Of a stretch of 64,000 nt of DNA, positions 9,047-18,358 are shown one piece after another. Source of the DNA: Candidatus Enterococcus ferrettii. Its GTDB lineage: Bacteria > Bacillota > Bacilli > Lactobacillales > Enterococcaceae. A program made the translations under genes and the position numbers. A model generated the notes under the pieces. The model did no database searches and was not told the DNA's origin. It saw nothing but the letters and a program-made list of their open reading frames with translations. Position 1 is the first letter of the stretch. Every line of letters begins with the position of its first letter. The stretch spans positions 1-64,000 of the forward strand of contig NZ_JAFREL010000030.1 in the NCBI RefSeq assembly GCF_017377655.1, in the 5' to 3' direction.

Positions 9047-9360
9047 GAACATTGCAGGAAAAAATTGAATGGTACACCTTTTGGTACTGGGTCTATTGGC
9101 TCTTTTCATTAATAGTATTAGCGGGAGTTGCTGTTTTGGGAATCTTTTTTTACTTCACTGATTTTCAAGAGGTTGTAACCGTCAGCCAATTATTTCTTCT
9201 ATTATTGCTGATGATTTTAGCCCTTTATTTTCGAATGACGGCATTGTATTACCACAATGTACTTCTGAAACTGAAGCAGATAGCCGCTAGACAAAAAAGG
9301 CCGCAAAGCTCTTCGCATAATTATCTTCCACAGGAAAGACGGAAGCCAAATGAAAGGTAA
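9043..9360 (+). CDS. Small two-helix membrane protein
   Basis: A 105-residue protein with two strongly hydrophobic segments (about residues 14-35 and 48-66), then a basic, polar C-terminal tail. Its ATG overlaps the signal peptidase stop (ATGA), and its own end overlaps the next gene by 11 bases, so translation is coupled. Family not recognised. Position between two export-related genes suggests a membrane partner for the peptidase or the hydrolase. Confidence 0.75.
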   Translation: MRTLQEKIEWYTFWYWVYWLFSLIVLAGVAVLGIFFYFTDFQEVVTVSQLFLLLLLMILALYFRMTALYYHNVLLKLKQIAARQKRPQSSSHNYLPQERRKPNER

Positions 9361-10399
9361 AGTCATACTATGCGGTGTAGGATTAAGTTTTTGTTTGGCT
9401 ACGGGTTATCAGAATCCTATAAAACAAGTTGTATCAACTGAAAAAAAGGATTCTTCTGCTTCGCAAAAAAAATTAACCTCAAGTACTGGAAGTGATAGTA
9501 CCACTAGTAAGGTAGTAGAAGAATCTGTTGAATCTATGGTAACTGGAGAATCATCTATAGAAGAAATTCCAACTAGTGAAACGACAGAATTGATTGATTC
9601 ACCAATATCTATAAATGAAGCAACGGCAGAATCGAATACTTATTTACTAGATGTTACTGAATCTAGCATTGAGAAACCAGCAATATTACCTGAAGAAGAA
9701 ATAGAAGAAAACTATCAATTTTCGTTCACAAAAAGTCAAACGACTGAATCATTTATCCAAGCTATTTCCAAAGATGCACAACAAATTGCCTGGAAGGAAG
9801 ACCTTTATGCTTCTGTGATGATTGCACAAGCCATATTGGAGACTGGGTCAGGTAACAGCCAATTAGCACGACCGCCTCATCATAATTTATTTGGAATTAA
9901 AGGAAGTTATCAAGGGAAGAACGTTACATTTAATACCCAGGAAGATCAAGGAAACGGCCAACTATATACGACCAAAGCTGCTTTTCGACAGTATCCCAGT
10001 TATAAAGAATCCTTAGAAGACTATGCAGCTTTGTTAAGAAAAGGTATCTCAGGAAATGCTGAATTTTATCAAGCAACTTGGAAAGAAAATGCGGCAACAT
10101 TTCAAGAAGCAAGCAAAGCATTAACTGGCAAATATGCTACGGATACGTCATATGATAAAAAGCTAAATGCATTGATTGAAACTTATCAATTGATGCAATT
10201 CGATCAAGAACAGAATCAAGAGGTAACAGAAGCTTCATCCGAGATAAGAGAACTACCACCAGTTGAGGAAGTACATGGACCAATTCAAGAAGAAACACGA
10301 ACGCTTCAAATTAACGAAAAGAAGCAAAAAGTTTCTACAATCCCAGCAGCTGCACAACGACCAGCGAAACAATTGCCCGGATATCGAGCAGCGAAATGA
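9350..10399 (+). CDS. GH73 N-acetylglucosaminidase, secreted wall hydrolase
   Basis: A 349-residue secreted enzyme. After a short signal-peptide-like start (KVILCGVGLSFCLATG) there is a Ser/Thr/Glu-rich linker (about 30-120) and then a GH73/FlgJ-type glucosaminidase domain (about 130-285). This contains the conserved AILETGSG with catalytic Glu164, then NLFGIKG and TYxxxESxxDYAxLL-like elements. The C-terminal 65 residues are a charged low-complexity tail without LysM or sorting signal. It would cut GlcNAc linkages in peptidoglycan. In this locus that could open the wall for fibre export. The start overlaps the upstream gene. Domain assignment is firm; the role in fibre assembly is inferred. 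Confidence 0.88.
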   Translation: MKGKVILCGVGLSFCLATGYQNPIKQVVSTEKKDSSASQKKLTSSTGSDSTTSKVVEESVESMVTGESSIEEIPTSETTELIDSPISINEATAESNTYLLDVTESSIEKPAILPEEEIEENYQFSFTKSQTTESFIQAISKDAQQIAWKEDLYASVMIAQAILETGSGNSQLARPPHHNLFGIKGSYQGKNVTFNTQEDQGNGQLYTTKAAFRQYPSYKESLEDYAALLRKGISGNAEFYQATWKENAATFQEASKALTGKYATDTSYDKKLNALIETYQLMQFDQEQNQEVTEASSEIRELPPVEEVHGPIQEETRTLQINEKKQKVSTIPAAAQRPAKQLPGYRAAK

Positions 10400-10412
10400 A
10401 TGGAGGTAAGGC

Positions 10413-11372
10413 ATGACAAGAGCACGAGAGTACCGTCCACGAGACCGTAAGGAAAATCAACAGAGTCCAGTTCATCCACCTTCTTCTATTAATAGAAGAA
10501 CTTCAAGGAATTATGAATACTTGGATGATGCAAGACCGGTGCGTGATTATGATGGACCTCGTCCGCCTGATTATGATTCGTACCAGAGGAATAGATATTC
10601 TAAACAACGTTCACCAGAATATAGAAAAACTGTCTATAGGGAAGGCCCTTCAAGGCACTATCGTCCACCGCATTCAGGAAGAACCGAACCAGTTTATTCC
10701 AGATCTGAACAAGAGTGGCCAGCATCAAGACCGCGACCGAGTCCAAGACAACACGCACATGACTTGCAAAATGCTAAGCAATCGACTCATCGGCAAATTT
10801 TTCTGTTTGTATACAATCTATTTTTCTATACCTTAACCATTGGTATTTTACTAAGCTCCTTGATGTTTGCGTTTAGTGAGAAGTCAGATGCTGCTATCTT
10901 AGGTCATCGCTTTTATCAGGTATTAACTGATTCCATGGCTCCGCAGCCAAATTCTCCTAAAGGCGGCTTCTACGCTGGAGACATCGTATTAGTAAAAATG
11001 ACAGATGGCTCCCAAGTTGAGCCGGGAGATATCGTCACTTTTCAAGTAGGGGAAGGGGATCGTTACCTGACACATAGAATGGTGGAGCGTTTGGATCAAT
11101 TAAATGGTCAAGCTGGAGATTATATTGTCACCAAAGGGGATGCCAATAAGAGTAATGATCCACCGATTTTAGCAGATCGTGTGCAAGGAAAAGTAGTGTT
11201 TGTCATTCCTAAAATGGGCAGTCTGTTGAATTTTATTCAGGAAAATCTATGGTTGTGTGTGGTGTGTGTATTATCCACATTCGGATTCTTTTTAGTATTA
11301 AAGGCCTATTTTTTACAGCCTGATTCTGTTAGAGAAAGCACCCAAAGAAAGAAATACCCAAGAAAGGTATAA
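10413..11372 (+). CDS. sipW: SipW-type signal peptidase with long basic N-terminal tail
   Basis: A 319-residue ER/archaeal-type signal peptidase. Residues 1-126 form an unusual extension rich in Arg, Tyr, Pro and Ser and strongly basic. A membrane segment follows at about 127-152, then TDSMAP with catalytic Ser174, AGDIVLV, and YLTHRMVE where His221 replaces the usual Lys base, then VTKGDANKSNDP. A second membrane segment lies at about 275-302. The Ser/His pair is the hallmark of SipW, which in Bacillus processes TasA. Here it directly precedes three TasA-like genes, its likely substrates. GGAGG lies ahead of the ATG. Most SipW proteins lack this large cytoplasmic tail. Confidence 0.93.
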   Translation: MTRAREYRPRDRKENQQSPVHPPSSINRRTSRNYEYLDDARPVRDYDGPRPPDYDSYQRNRYSKQRSPEYRKTVYREGPSRHYRPPHSGRTEPVYSRSEQEWPASRPRPSPRQHAHDLQNAKQSTHRQIFLFVYNLFFYTLTIGILLSSLMFAFSEKSDAAILGHRFYQVLTDSMAPQPNSPKGGFYAGDIVLVKMTDGSQVEPGDIVTFQVGEGDRYLTHRMVERLDQLNGQAGDYIVTKGDANKSNDPPILADRVQGKVVFVIPKMGSLLNFIQENLWLCVVCVLSTFGFFLVLKAYFLQPDSVRESTQRKKYPRKV

Positions 11373-11425
11373 TCGCTTGTTGACTACAAGTGTTTATATA
11401 AAAAAGAACCTATAGGAGGAAAAAA

Positions 11426-12742
11426 ATGAAGAAGAACAGCAAAAAGAAAAAGCTGATGGCTGCAGCAGCAGTTTTGGCATTAATCGCAGCCATCTCCGGG
11501 ACATTTGCCTGGATTACGGCCCAAGATCAACGAATCAATCGGGCAGAGTCTGCCGCGGTTAATGATGACAGCGTGGTACTGAAAGAACAATGGGAGCCTA
11601 TGCCATTAGTTGCCGGAACTGAAGCCAAGAAGGAAGTATCAGTTTCCAATACTGGGAACGCAAATGTATTTGTTCGGATTTCTTATGAAGAAGTGCTGAA
11701 GCATCTAGCAGAAAAAGGCAGCATTGAGTATGGTGCTGTAACAGAGGCCGGAGCAAAGTATGCTTATGTAGCCAATGATTCTGGCTTAGGGAAAAATATG
11801 CCTGTAAATGCCAACGCGGCGTCAATGTTCAATGATGGTTACCGGATTGTTCCAGCCAGCCAAGTGACCGGCTTAACTTCCCAAGACACGAATGTGAAAT
11901 TACTGGCTAAGGGTGGAAAAGTAGTTGATCCATTGACTGGATCTGTCAGCAATAACCTTGAAACAAAGATTATCCATGAATACTACACCGATCCATCCAA
12001 CACAGGAAAAAATCCTGGCGATGCTGGATACGATGCAACGAAAAATAAATATCAAGCCATGACTTATGATATTGCTGTAACAGATGAAAAAAGCAGTAAT
12101 GATGGAACAGCTTGGGATTATACGCTATCAAATGTGAAATATGCTTATTACAAGAACGGGTATAAAAACACAGTAGCCAATTGGGCAAAATCAACTTTGC
12201 CAGATGAAAGTGGAACAACTACAGGCAATGCTTTGCTAGGAACAAAAGGCTTACGATACAGCGTGAACTACAACTACACAACTACTGCAGAAGGTTTGGG
12301 AGCGAGCGCTACAATCCCCGGACCAACACCAGCTACGACAGCTGATCAAAAACCAATTGCGTCCTCTACTAATTATGGGTTGGAGGCAGATACTAATGGA
12401 CTAGGTAAAAGCCATATCCGTGTTGGCTATGGTACAGATATCACTGATATTGCAACATTAGCAAGTAAAAATTGGGTTTACAATGCAGATGATGGCTGGT
12501 TCTACTACACTGTTCCGTTGAAATCTGGTGAAACAACGCCAGACTTACTGAAGAAATTGGTTTTCGAAAGTGCTTTAGGTGTAGAGTATACAAATGCTTC
12601 ATTTGATCTTGTTGTAAAAATGGAAGCAGTGCAAGCAACTGAAGCAGCACTAACAGATAGTGCTGGGTGGAACTTAGGGGGAGGTTCTAAACCAACTGGA
12701 GACACTCTTGCTATCGTAACAAAATTAGTCGCTGGCATTTAA
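11426..12742 (+). CDS. TasA/camelysin-like exported fibre protein (major candidate)
   Basis: A 438-residue secreted protein with a SipW-dependent signal peptide: basic n-region, hydrophobic core, then GTFAWITAQDQRINR across the expected cleavage site. The mature start carries the TasA-type core VSNTGNANVFVRI, and near the C-terminus is GWFYYTVPLKSGETTPDLL. Both motifs recur in the proteins at 13480 and 14356. It is the largest of the three and has a strong AGGAGG site, so it may be the most abundant subunit. No sorting signal is present. It resembles the family of SipW-exported proteins in Clostridium and Bacillus. Fibre formation is inferred from the family. Confidence 0.85.
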   Translation: MKKNSKKKKLMAAAAVLALIAAISGTFAWITAQDQRINRAESAAVNDDSVVLKEQWEPMPLVAGTEAKKEVSVSNTGNANVFVRISYEEVLKHLAEKGSIEYGAVTEAGAKYAYVANDSGLGKNMPVNANAASMFNDGYRIVPASQVTGLTSQDTNVKLLAKGGKVVDPLTGSVSNNLETKIIHEYYTDPSNTGKNPGDAGYDATKNKYQAMTYDIAVTDEKSSNDGTAWDYTLSNVKYAYYKNGYKNTVANWAKSTLPDESGTTTGNALLGTKGLRYSVNYNYTTTAEGLGASATIPGPTPATTADQKPIASSTNYGLEADTNGLGKSHIRVGYGTDITDIATLASKNWVYNADDGWFYYTVPLKSGETTPDLLKKLVFESALGVEYTNASFDLVVKMEAVQATEAALTDSAGWNLGGGSKPTGDTLAIVTKLVAGI

Positions 12743-12772
12743 ATTGTACCGTGATTGGGCAAGGGGGAGCAG

Positions 12773-13483
12773 ATGAATATACGTAAAATACTCATTGGGA
12801 TATTCAGTCTTTTTGCCTTGTTCAGCAGTTGTCTGACTGTTGAGGCAGCAAAAACACTTCCTCCTGGCCTGGTAATTGGGGATTCTGATGGATTGTATGC
12901 TACTTCTGAGGGGGAATACTACATTGATCTAGTAGGTATTCTCCCTGGAGAGGCATACGAAAAGGAAATCACGATTCGCAGCTTGGATTTGGAGACCCCT
13001 TTTTCGCTAGGGCTGCTGGTAGAGGAAGTTAAATCCAGTGGTTCAGTAGATTGGAAGAACCATATTACGTTAAAACTAGTTTTAGATGGTAAAGAAATTT
13101 ATCAGGGACCTTTGTTGGGGGATGGCAGTCGAGATTGGAGCAAAACGCCGCTGGAATTAGGCATCTGTACCTATGGGACGGATAAAGTGTTGAAGGCCAC
13201 TTTTACGATGGACCCCACTTTAACCAATGAAAATCTTAAAGCAAAAAGCACGTTAGAGTTTATGTGGACATTTGTGGGCACTAAAGATCAACCAACAAAA
13301 TCCTCTACAACAACCGAGTCATCCGTAGAAAGTTCCAGCAGCTTGCCGCAGGAAAAGCCTTCCAATCGAAAGCTGCTGCCACAAACTGGTGAAGAACTGG
13401 TTTATCTGTTCTTGACTGGCTTGTTATTGATATTAATCGTTTTATTTTTATGGAAAAAACGCCGAGAGGAGGAACAGGAATGA
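12773..13483 (+). CDS. LPXTG-anchored protein of the fibre locus
   Basis: A 236-residue surface protein. ATG 12773 follows AAGGGGGAG; an upstream TTG at 12755 is less likely. It has a normal signal peptide (about residues 1-26), a beta-rich domain (about 30-175, with ILPGEAYEKEITIR), a Thr/Ser/Pro-rich linker, and LPQTGEE, a hydrophobic stretch and WKKRREEE at the end. It lies between two TasA-like genes and its stop overlaps the next start (ATGA). By position it could be the wall anchor or nucleator of the fibre, as TapA is in Bacillus, but with a sortase signal. That role is inferred; no sequence likeness to TapA is claimed. Confidence 0.85.
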   Translation: MNIRKILIGIFSLFALFSSCLTVEAAKTLPPGLVIGDSDGLYATSEGEYYIDLVGILPGEAYEKEITIRSLDLETPFSLGLLVEEVKSSGSVDWKNHITLKLVLDGKEIYQGPLLGDGSRDWSKTPLELGICTYGTDKVLKATFTMDPTLTNENLKAKSTLEFMWTFVGTKDQPTKSSTTTESSVESSSSLPQEKPSNRKLLPQTGEELVYLFLTGLLLILIVLFLWKKRREEEQE

Positions 13484-14334
13484 ACCAAAAGGAAAAACGT
13501 CAACACTTGCTTCGGACCTTTGTTCGAAGTAAGGGACTGTTTGCCTGTTTCTCTCTGGTGTTGAGTTTGTTGCTGGTAGTTGGCAGTACTTATGCTTGGA
13601 TTACTTCGGCAGATGAAAGAGTCAATCGAACGGATGCAAATCAACGAAGGCTATCCGCCATTGTGGAAGAAGACTTCGATCAGGTTTTTCACTGGTCACC
13701 TGGAACGACAAAGGAAAAAAACATTCGTGTGCGAAATACTGGAGAGATGCCAGCAATTGTTCGTATTTCTTTGAAAGAATTTTTTGTAGGTTTTGAGACG
13801 GATGTAACGGACAAGCATAGAACAACCGATAATGGTAACGGAAATTTGAAAGTATATGGATCGCCAAGTGCAACCACAATTGATGTGAATAAAACTGAAA
13901 CCTGGGCTGTTGGAAATACCTATGAAATCAGTGCCAATACTCATTATAAAGCAGCTGTGGCCTTGTTGGATCAGACATATTCTTACAAAGGGACAAGAAC
14001 AGAACCGTTACCTACAATTGAGTTAAATTTTGAAGCGGGGAAGCTTTTTGATCAAGAAAACCCGCCTGCAGCAAGCGATAAGCAATATTGGTATTACGAG
14101 AAGGGCTATTTCTATTATTCAGAGGTCCTTCAACCAAAAGAAGTCACGCCCAATTTGTTAGATAGCGTTTCGTTAAGTTCAGCTTATGTCAATCAGTACA
14201 AAGGAGCTTTGTATAGATTGACATCAGAGATGGATGCACATGACTTAACCAAAGAATTGATTTCAGACTGGTCGCTTACTAATAGTGATTATGCGTATAC
14301 CCTCTATCAATCGAAACTAGATCATGGGAACTGA
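13480..14334 (+). CDS. TasA-like exported protein, second paralogue
   Basis: A 284-residue exported protein. ATG 13480 is preferred because AGAGGAGG lies just upstream; an ATG at 13450 is inside the previous gene. The signal region ends GSTYAWITSADERVNR, matching the first TasA-like protein (AWIT-x-x-D-x-R-x-NR). The core motif is VRNTGEMPAIVRI and the C-terminal motif GYFYYSEVLQPKEVTPNLL. It overlaps the LPXTG gene by ATGA and is followed after 21 bases by the third paralogue. Expected to be processed by SipW and to join the fibre as a minor subunit, which is inferred. Confidence 0.82.
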   Translation: MNQKEKRQHLLRTFVRSKGLFACFSLVLSLLLVVGSTYAWITSADERVNRTDANQRRLSAIVEEDFDQVFHWSPGTTKEKNIRVRNTGEMPAIVRISLKEFFVGFETDVTDKHRTTDNGNGNLKVYGSPSATTIDVNKTETWAVGNTYEISANTHYKAAVALLDQTYSYKGTRTEPLPTIELNFEAGKLFDQENPPAASDKQYWYYEKGYFYYSEVLQPKEVTPNLLDSVSLSSAYVNQYKGALYRLTSEMDAHDLTKELISDWSLTNSDYAYTLYQSKLDHGN

Positions 14335-14355
14335 ACAGAGAGGAATGAGTAAAAG

Positions 14356-14991
14356 ATGCAAAGAAAACAACGTCAGCATTTATTTTATTTCCTTGCTCTG
14401 ACAGGCTGCGTTTTCTTGTTAATAAGCGGAAGCTATTTTGTTTATGCAGCAATGACAGCCACAGATAAAAAAGCCAATGATTTCCAGATAGGACAAGTAG
14501 AAACTAGTTTAGTAGAGATTTTCGATGACACTATCACTGAGATAGAAAAGAATCAGAGTGTAAAAAAAGAAGTGTCGGTTAAGAACACGGGAACGATTAA
14601 TCAGTTTGTTCGTGTGATGATTCTGCCTGAAGTTCGAGCCCCTGTTGAGGGAGATACAAATGAACAAGTTTTGCCATTGGTAATTGGTAAGGATCTTGTA
14701 TTAGAGAATATGTCAACATCAGATTGGCAGGACGGTGGTGATGGGTATTACTACTACATCAAAGAAGCTCTAGCACCAAAGAAATCCACCAGTAATTTGT
14801 TTAAATCTATCAAATTATCAGACAGCTTAACTCAGCAGTACCATCAAACTGAATTTTCTATCTATTTAAAGGTTGAAACAATAAATTGTGCAGAATTTAC
14901 TTATCGAGAGGCATGGTGGCAAGGAAATATCCCAACAAGCACATCATTAAGGGCAGTAGATGATGCATTAAAAACAAAGGTTGAAAAATAA
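14356..14991 (+). CDS. TasA-like exported protein, third and smallest paralogue
   Basis: A 211-residue exported protein. The signal segment (about residues 9-32) ends FVYAAMTATDKKAN, a variant of the SipW-type cleavage region with a more diverged AMTA in place of AWIT. It keeps the core VKNTGTINQFVRV and the C-terminal GYYYYIKEALAPKKSTSNL. It is near the minimal size for the TasA/CalY fold. It closes the run of subunit genes and is followed by a hairpin. It could be a cap or minor subunit. Confidence 0.8.
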   Translation: MQRKQRQHLFYFLALTGCVFLLISGSYFVYAAMTATDKKANDFQIGQVETSLVEIFDDTITEIEKNQSVKKEVSVKNTGTINQFVRVMILPEVRAPVEGDTNEQVLPLVIGKDLVLENMSTSDWQDGGDGYYYYIKEALAPKKSTSNLFKSIKLSDSLTQQYHQTEFSIYLKVETINCAEFTYREAWWQGNIPTSTSLRAVDDALKTKVEK

Positions 14992-14995
14992 TGAT

Positions 14996-15021
14996 AAGGA
15001 CATAGAATGCTATGTCCTTTG
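14996..15021 (+). terminator. Hairpin after the TasA-like genes (partial terminator)
   Basis: AAGGACATAG (14996-15005) and CTATGTCCTT (15010-15019) form a perfect 10-bp stem with a 4-base loop. The following T run is short, so it may attenuate, or protect mRNA ends, rather than stop transcription fully. This would lower expression of the distal genes relative to the subunits. Confidence 0.6.
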
Positions 15022-15106
15022 TAACTAAAGCAACACTTATGAGGTGAATGCTTTATGGCTAAAGCATTGATTTGATGAGTTTTGTAAGGAGGAATCCAAA
15101 CAGTCA

Positions 15107-18100
15107 ATGAAAAAAAAGAGAGAGATATCCAAGCATTATAGTCATAGGAAAATAAAAAAAATTGCGGGAGTAATCTTGTTTGCTGCGTTAATCAGTATGG
15201 GTTCAGTGATTGGAATCAACAGCTTGCATAATAAAAGAGAAGAGGTTTCCGCACATCCAACGAATAAAATTAAATTAGATGAGGGAGGAGCGAATGAATT
15301 TGAGGTTCCTGTAGATGCTCTCAAACTCAAAGAACAAGCACTGATTGATAACCCGAGCTATCAGAATTTTGTACAGGGAGAAAAAATTGCAGGAGCCTTA
15401 ACTAGAGAAAACCTAGAAAGCTATTCAGAACAATCAGGATTGAGCTTTGACTCGGTCCAAAGAACAAGTGATGGGAATTGGATAATGGCAATCAATTTCA
15501 GAAATGATTGGTACAATCAAAATGGAAGACCGAGTGCTTTCCAAAAATATCTTGTTAAAACGACTGATGATGGGGAGATAATAAAGATATACAATGTTGC
15601 AAGCGGTGAAGGCTTTTTTACAACAAGCAACAATACTAAGGCGGATTATCGATCAGCAGTAGATGGGGGAGCATTACTCGTAGAAAATGGCAAGGTATCC
15701 CTGTGGTTCCAAGGGTACTCTCCACAGGAAAAAAATGAAAAGCTAAGACGGGTAACACTAGATGAAAATCTTACGCCATCGTCAGCTTCATATATAGTAG
15801 GGAATTTTAGTACAAGTACGTATCCTATTCCGCCAAATTCCGTAAGACTTTTCTTTAGGAAGGACATTGTTAACAATGATACTTGGTATACAGGAAATTC
15901 GAATGTTCCATTAAGACAAGAAACTACTTATAAGCCTAAATATAGCTTATTACGTTTAAATAATCAGACAGGTGCAGTTTTAGAGAATATTAATTTAAGC
16001 TTCCCTACACTTAATCAGCTAAATAGTACTGTTACAAATATAACTAAAGGAAATGTGGGTATTCAAGGGACCAGGGTTACCAGAGCAGCTGACGGAGGTA
16101 TTTTAATGCATGGCTGGATCTATCATCAGCTAACGGATGTTTCGCAAATAACGTCTTCTCAACACATTATAAAGTTTGACTCATCAGGTGCTTTCCAATG
16201 GTCAAGAGATGTGCTAAACGGAACATATAAATTACAAGAGGATTTAAGTGACGAAAATAACCTCGTAGTTCTGGAAAAGAGTCCAACGAGCAATCAGCTA
16301 ATTAGTATTGATACTGGTGATGGAACAGAAACTGTATTAAGAAATTTCCCATTAGGAACAGATATTTCCATATTAAGAAACCCAAATGCAGAGTCTAATT
16401 CTGAATTTGATTTTTTTGGTAGTGTGCAAAAAATGGAAGATGATTTTTCAGGATATGTAAATGGACCAGGCGTTGTGATGGGAACTATGGACAAGAATTA
16501 CATGGTAAGCAGTGCCAACTTTATCAATGCGGATGCTGAAGTGATTGTTGGAGGGCTAATTGCAATCGATGGAACAAATCGTTATTTTATGTATGGATAT
16601 ACGAATAGTAAGACTTTCTCGAACACCCCTAAGGATGGCTGGAAGACACATTTGCCGCGCGTCGCAGATAAAGATCTATTTTTTGGTAGTGTAAGAAAAG
16701 ATGATGATTACTCTCCAATAATTGATCCATCTGAAGCTATAACCGTTTCGATTGATGACCCAGAAATAAAGAAGACTGAAACGAATAGTTATGGCTGGAA
16801 CACACTAGATAATTGGCTGATTACTGGATCTAAAACGGGCACGGTATTGGATGAATCGTCTATTCAGGTTTATGATAATTTGGATAGTCAAAATACTAAT
16901 TTAGCAGCCACTCCTGAAGAAAGACAAGAGTGGCTAGAAAAAAGAATCAACCGAAATCCTAAGAATATTTCTGCAGGGATTGAATGGCAGAAATTAGGGT
17001 TTAATGTATCTACTACAGGACCGCAATTGGTCACATATTTTGTTACTGATTCGCAAAATCAACCGAGCAGCACTTCTCGTTGGGTGAACAAAACCGGGGA
17101 AGAAACGATTATTGATAAAGAGAATAAGTATGCTTTGGATGCACAAAACTTTCACATTCCTTTAACCGGAATTCATACAGCTATTCCTGATGAAAATAAA
17201 TTTAAGGAACTGGCAAAAACAATGGCTTGGAGTTTAACCGATCATGAGAAGAGTACTGGCGATCAAGGGAATGGCTTAGATGAAGATGGAACTGACTCTA
17301 GCAAGTTTTCAACGAAAGTAACGGTGGATGCTGATCAATTGAAAGCATTACAGGTTGCCACTGTTGCGAAACCTTATCCAGTGGATGTGATCTATAAACC
17401 AGAAAATGGCATTGAAATAAGAAACCGTGTGTGGGTTTTTGTTACTACGAAAAATACTGTGCCTAATAGTGAAACCAATCCAGCGGTTACTCCTGCAGAT
17501 ACTAATGGGGTAGTCTATTATGCAGAAGATTACTCCTTGCCATTTCGCCTAAGAACGGCTCACACGGAAGATGATGTTTTAAATCGAAGCAATGTTCGTG
17601 TTTATGACTATTACGATAGTACACACGAAACATCAGCTGAATTGCCTGTATTGGCAGATAAAACTACTAACTTTGACAAGCTGCAGGTAGTCAATCTGAA
17701 TGAAATCACCTCGGCTGTTCACCCTGGCCTGATTGATTCCAGTCCACCAGAGGGACCAGCCATGATTCGTTATGAATGGGACGGACCAGTGGATGGCAAG
17801 CATCAGTCTGGAACGATAAAGCCTACTTTTGGCGGACTGGATGTTACTTTGACTGGCGATATTCTTCTGCATGTACGACAAGTTGTTGTGGAAGCATCAG
17901 ATCAGTTGGTTGTTCCAGAAGAGGGTTACTTAAGAATGGCAACCAACGAGTATGATGGGGTATCAGGAACAAAAGAGAATCTTGAACAAATACGGCAAGC
18001 ACGTATTTCATCAGGTAGAAATAAGGATAATCCAGATTTTGAAACGATTGCTGTGAACGTGGATCATATGGACAATCCACTGGATGAATTAGAACTTAAA

Positions 18101-18358
18101 ATAATTATTCCTGAATACTATGAAGCGGTAGGGAGCTATTTGACATTAGGAAATGAGGATCCAAATGGTGCAAGTCATGAGGGGAAAACCGAAGCAGACA
18201 GCAATATCGCTTCACTAATCTTTCAGCGTGACACTCTCTATAATGACGAAGAATACTTTATTACTATTTATTTAAAACCTAAGTTTTCTCATCCAGGACC
18301 ACAACCGTACAGCTGGGATTACAAGAAAAACAATTTAGGAAAAATCAAAATACAATAG
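15107..18358 (+). CDS. Very large exported protein of the fibre locus
   Basis: A 1083-residue protein with a basic start and one hydrophobic segment (about residues 18-38), either a signal peptide or an anchor. The mature part is beta-rich. About 80-520 has recurring short W/Y/D-containing strands that could form a propeller-like domain (SDGNWIMAINF, DGGILMHGWIY). About 550-1080 looks like successive Ig-like modules, with two similar starts, SSIQVYDN and SNVRVYDY. It has no LPXTG, WxL or choline-binding end; the last residues are plain. AAGGAGG precedes the ATG. By context it may be an adhesive tip, or a partner retained by its N-terminal helix. Family not recognised. Confidence 0.8.
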   Translation: MKKKREISKHYSHRKIKKIAGVILFAALISMGSVIGINSLHNKREEVSAHPTNKIKLDEGGANEFEVPVDALKLKEQALIDNPSYQNFVQGEKIAGALTRENLESYSEQSGLSFDSVQRTSDGNWIMAINFRNDWYNQNGRPSAFQKYLVKTTDDGEIIKIYNVASGEGFFTTSNNTKADYRSAVDGGALLVENGKVSLWFQGYSPQEKNEKLRRVTLDENLTPSSASYIVGNFSTSTYPIPPNSVRLFFRKDIVNNDTWYTGNSNVPLRQETTYKPKYSLLRLNNQTGAVLENINLSFPTLNQLNSTVTNITKGNVGIQGTRVTRAADGGILMHGWIYHQLTDVSQITSSQHIIKFDSSGAFQWSRDVLNGTYKLQEDLSDENNLVVLEKSPTSNQLISIDTGDGTETVLRNFPLGTDISILRNPNAESNSEFDFFGSVQKMEDDFSGYVNGPGVVMGTMDKNYMVSSANFINADAEVIVGGLIAIDGTNRYFMYGYTNSKTFSNTPKDGWKTHLPRVADKDLFFGSVRKDDDYSPIIDPSEAITVSIDDPEIKKTETNSYGWNTLDNWLITGSKTGTVLDESSIQVYDNLDSQNTNLAATPEERQEWLEKRINRNPKNISAGIEWQKLGFNVSTTGPQLVTYFVTDSQNQPSSTSRWVNKTGEETIIDKENKYALDAQNFHIPLTGIHTAIPDENKFKELAKTMAWSLTDHEKSTGDQGNGLDEDGTDSSKFSTKVTVDADQLKALQVATVAKPYPVDVIYKPENGIEIRNRVWVFVTTKNTVPNSETNPAVTPADTNGVVYYAEDYSLPFRLRTAHTEDDVLNRSNVRVYDYYDSTHETSAELPVLADKTTNFDKLQVVNLNEITSAVHPGLIDSSPPEGPAMIRYEWDGPVDGKHQSGTIKPTFGGLDVTLTGDILLHVRQVVVEASDQLVVPEEGYLRMATNEYDGVSGTKENLEQIRQARISSGRNKDNPDFETIAVNVDHMDNPLDELELKIIIPEYYEAVGSYLTLGNEDPNGASHEGKTEADSNIASLIFQRDTLYNDEEYFITIYLKPKFSHPGPQPYSWDYKKNNLGKIKIQ

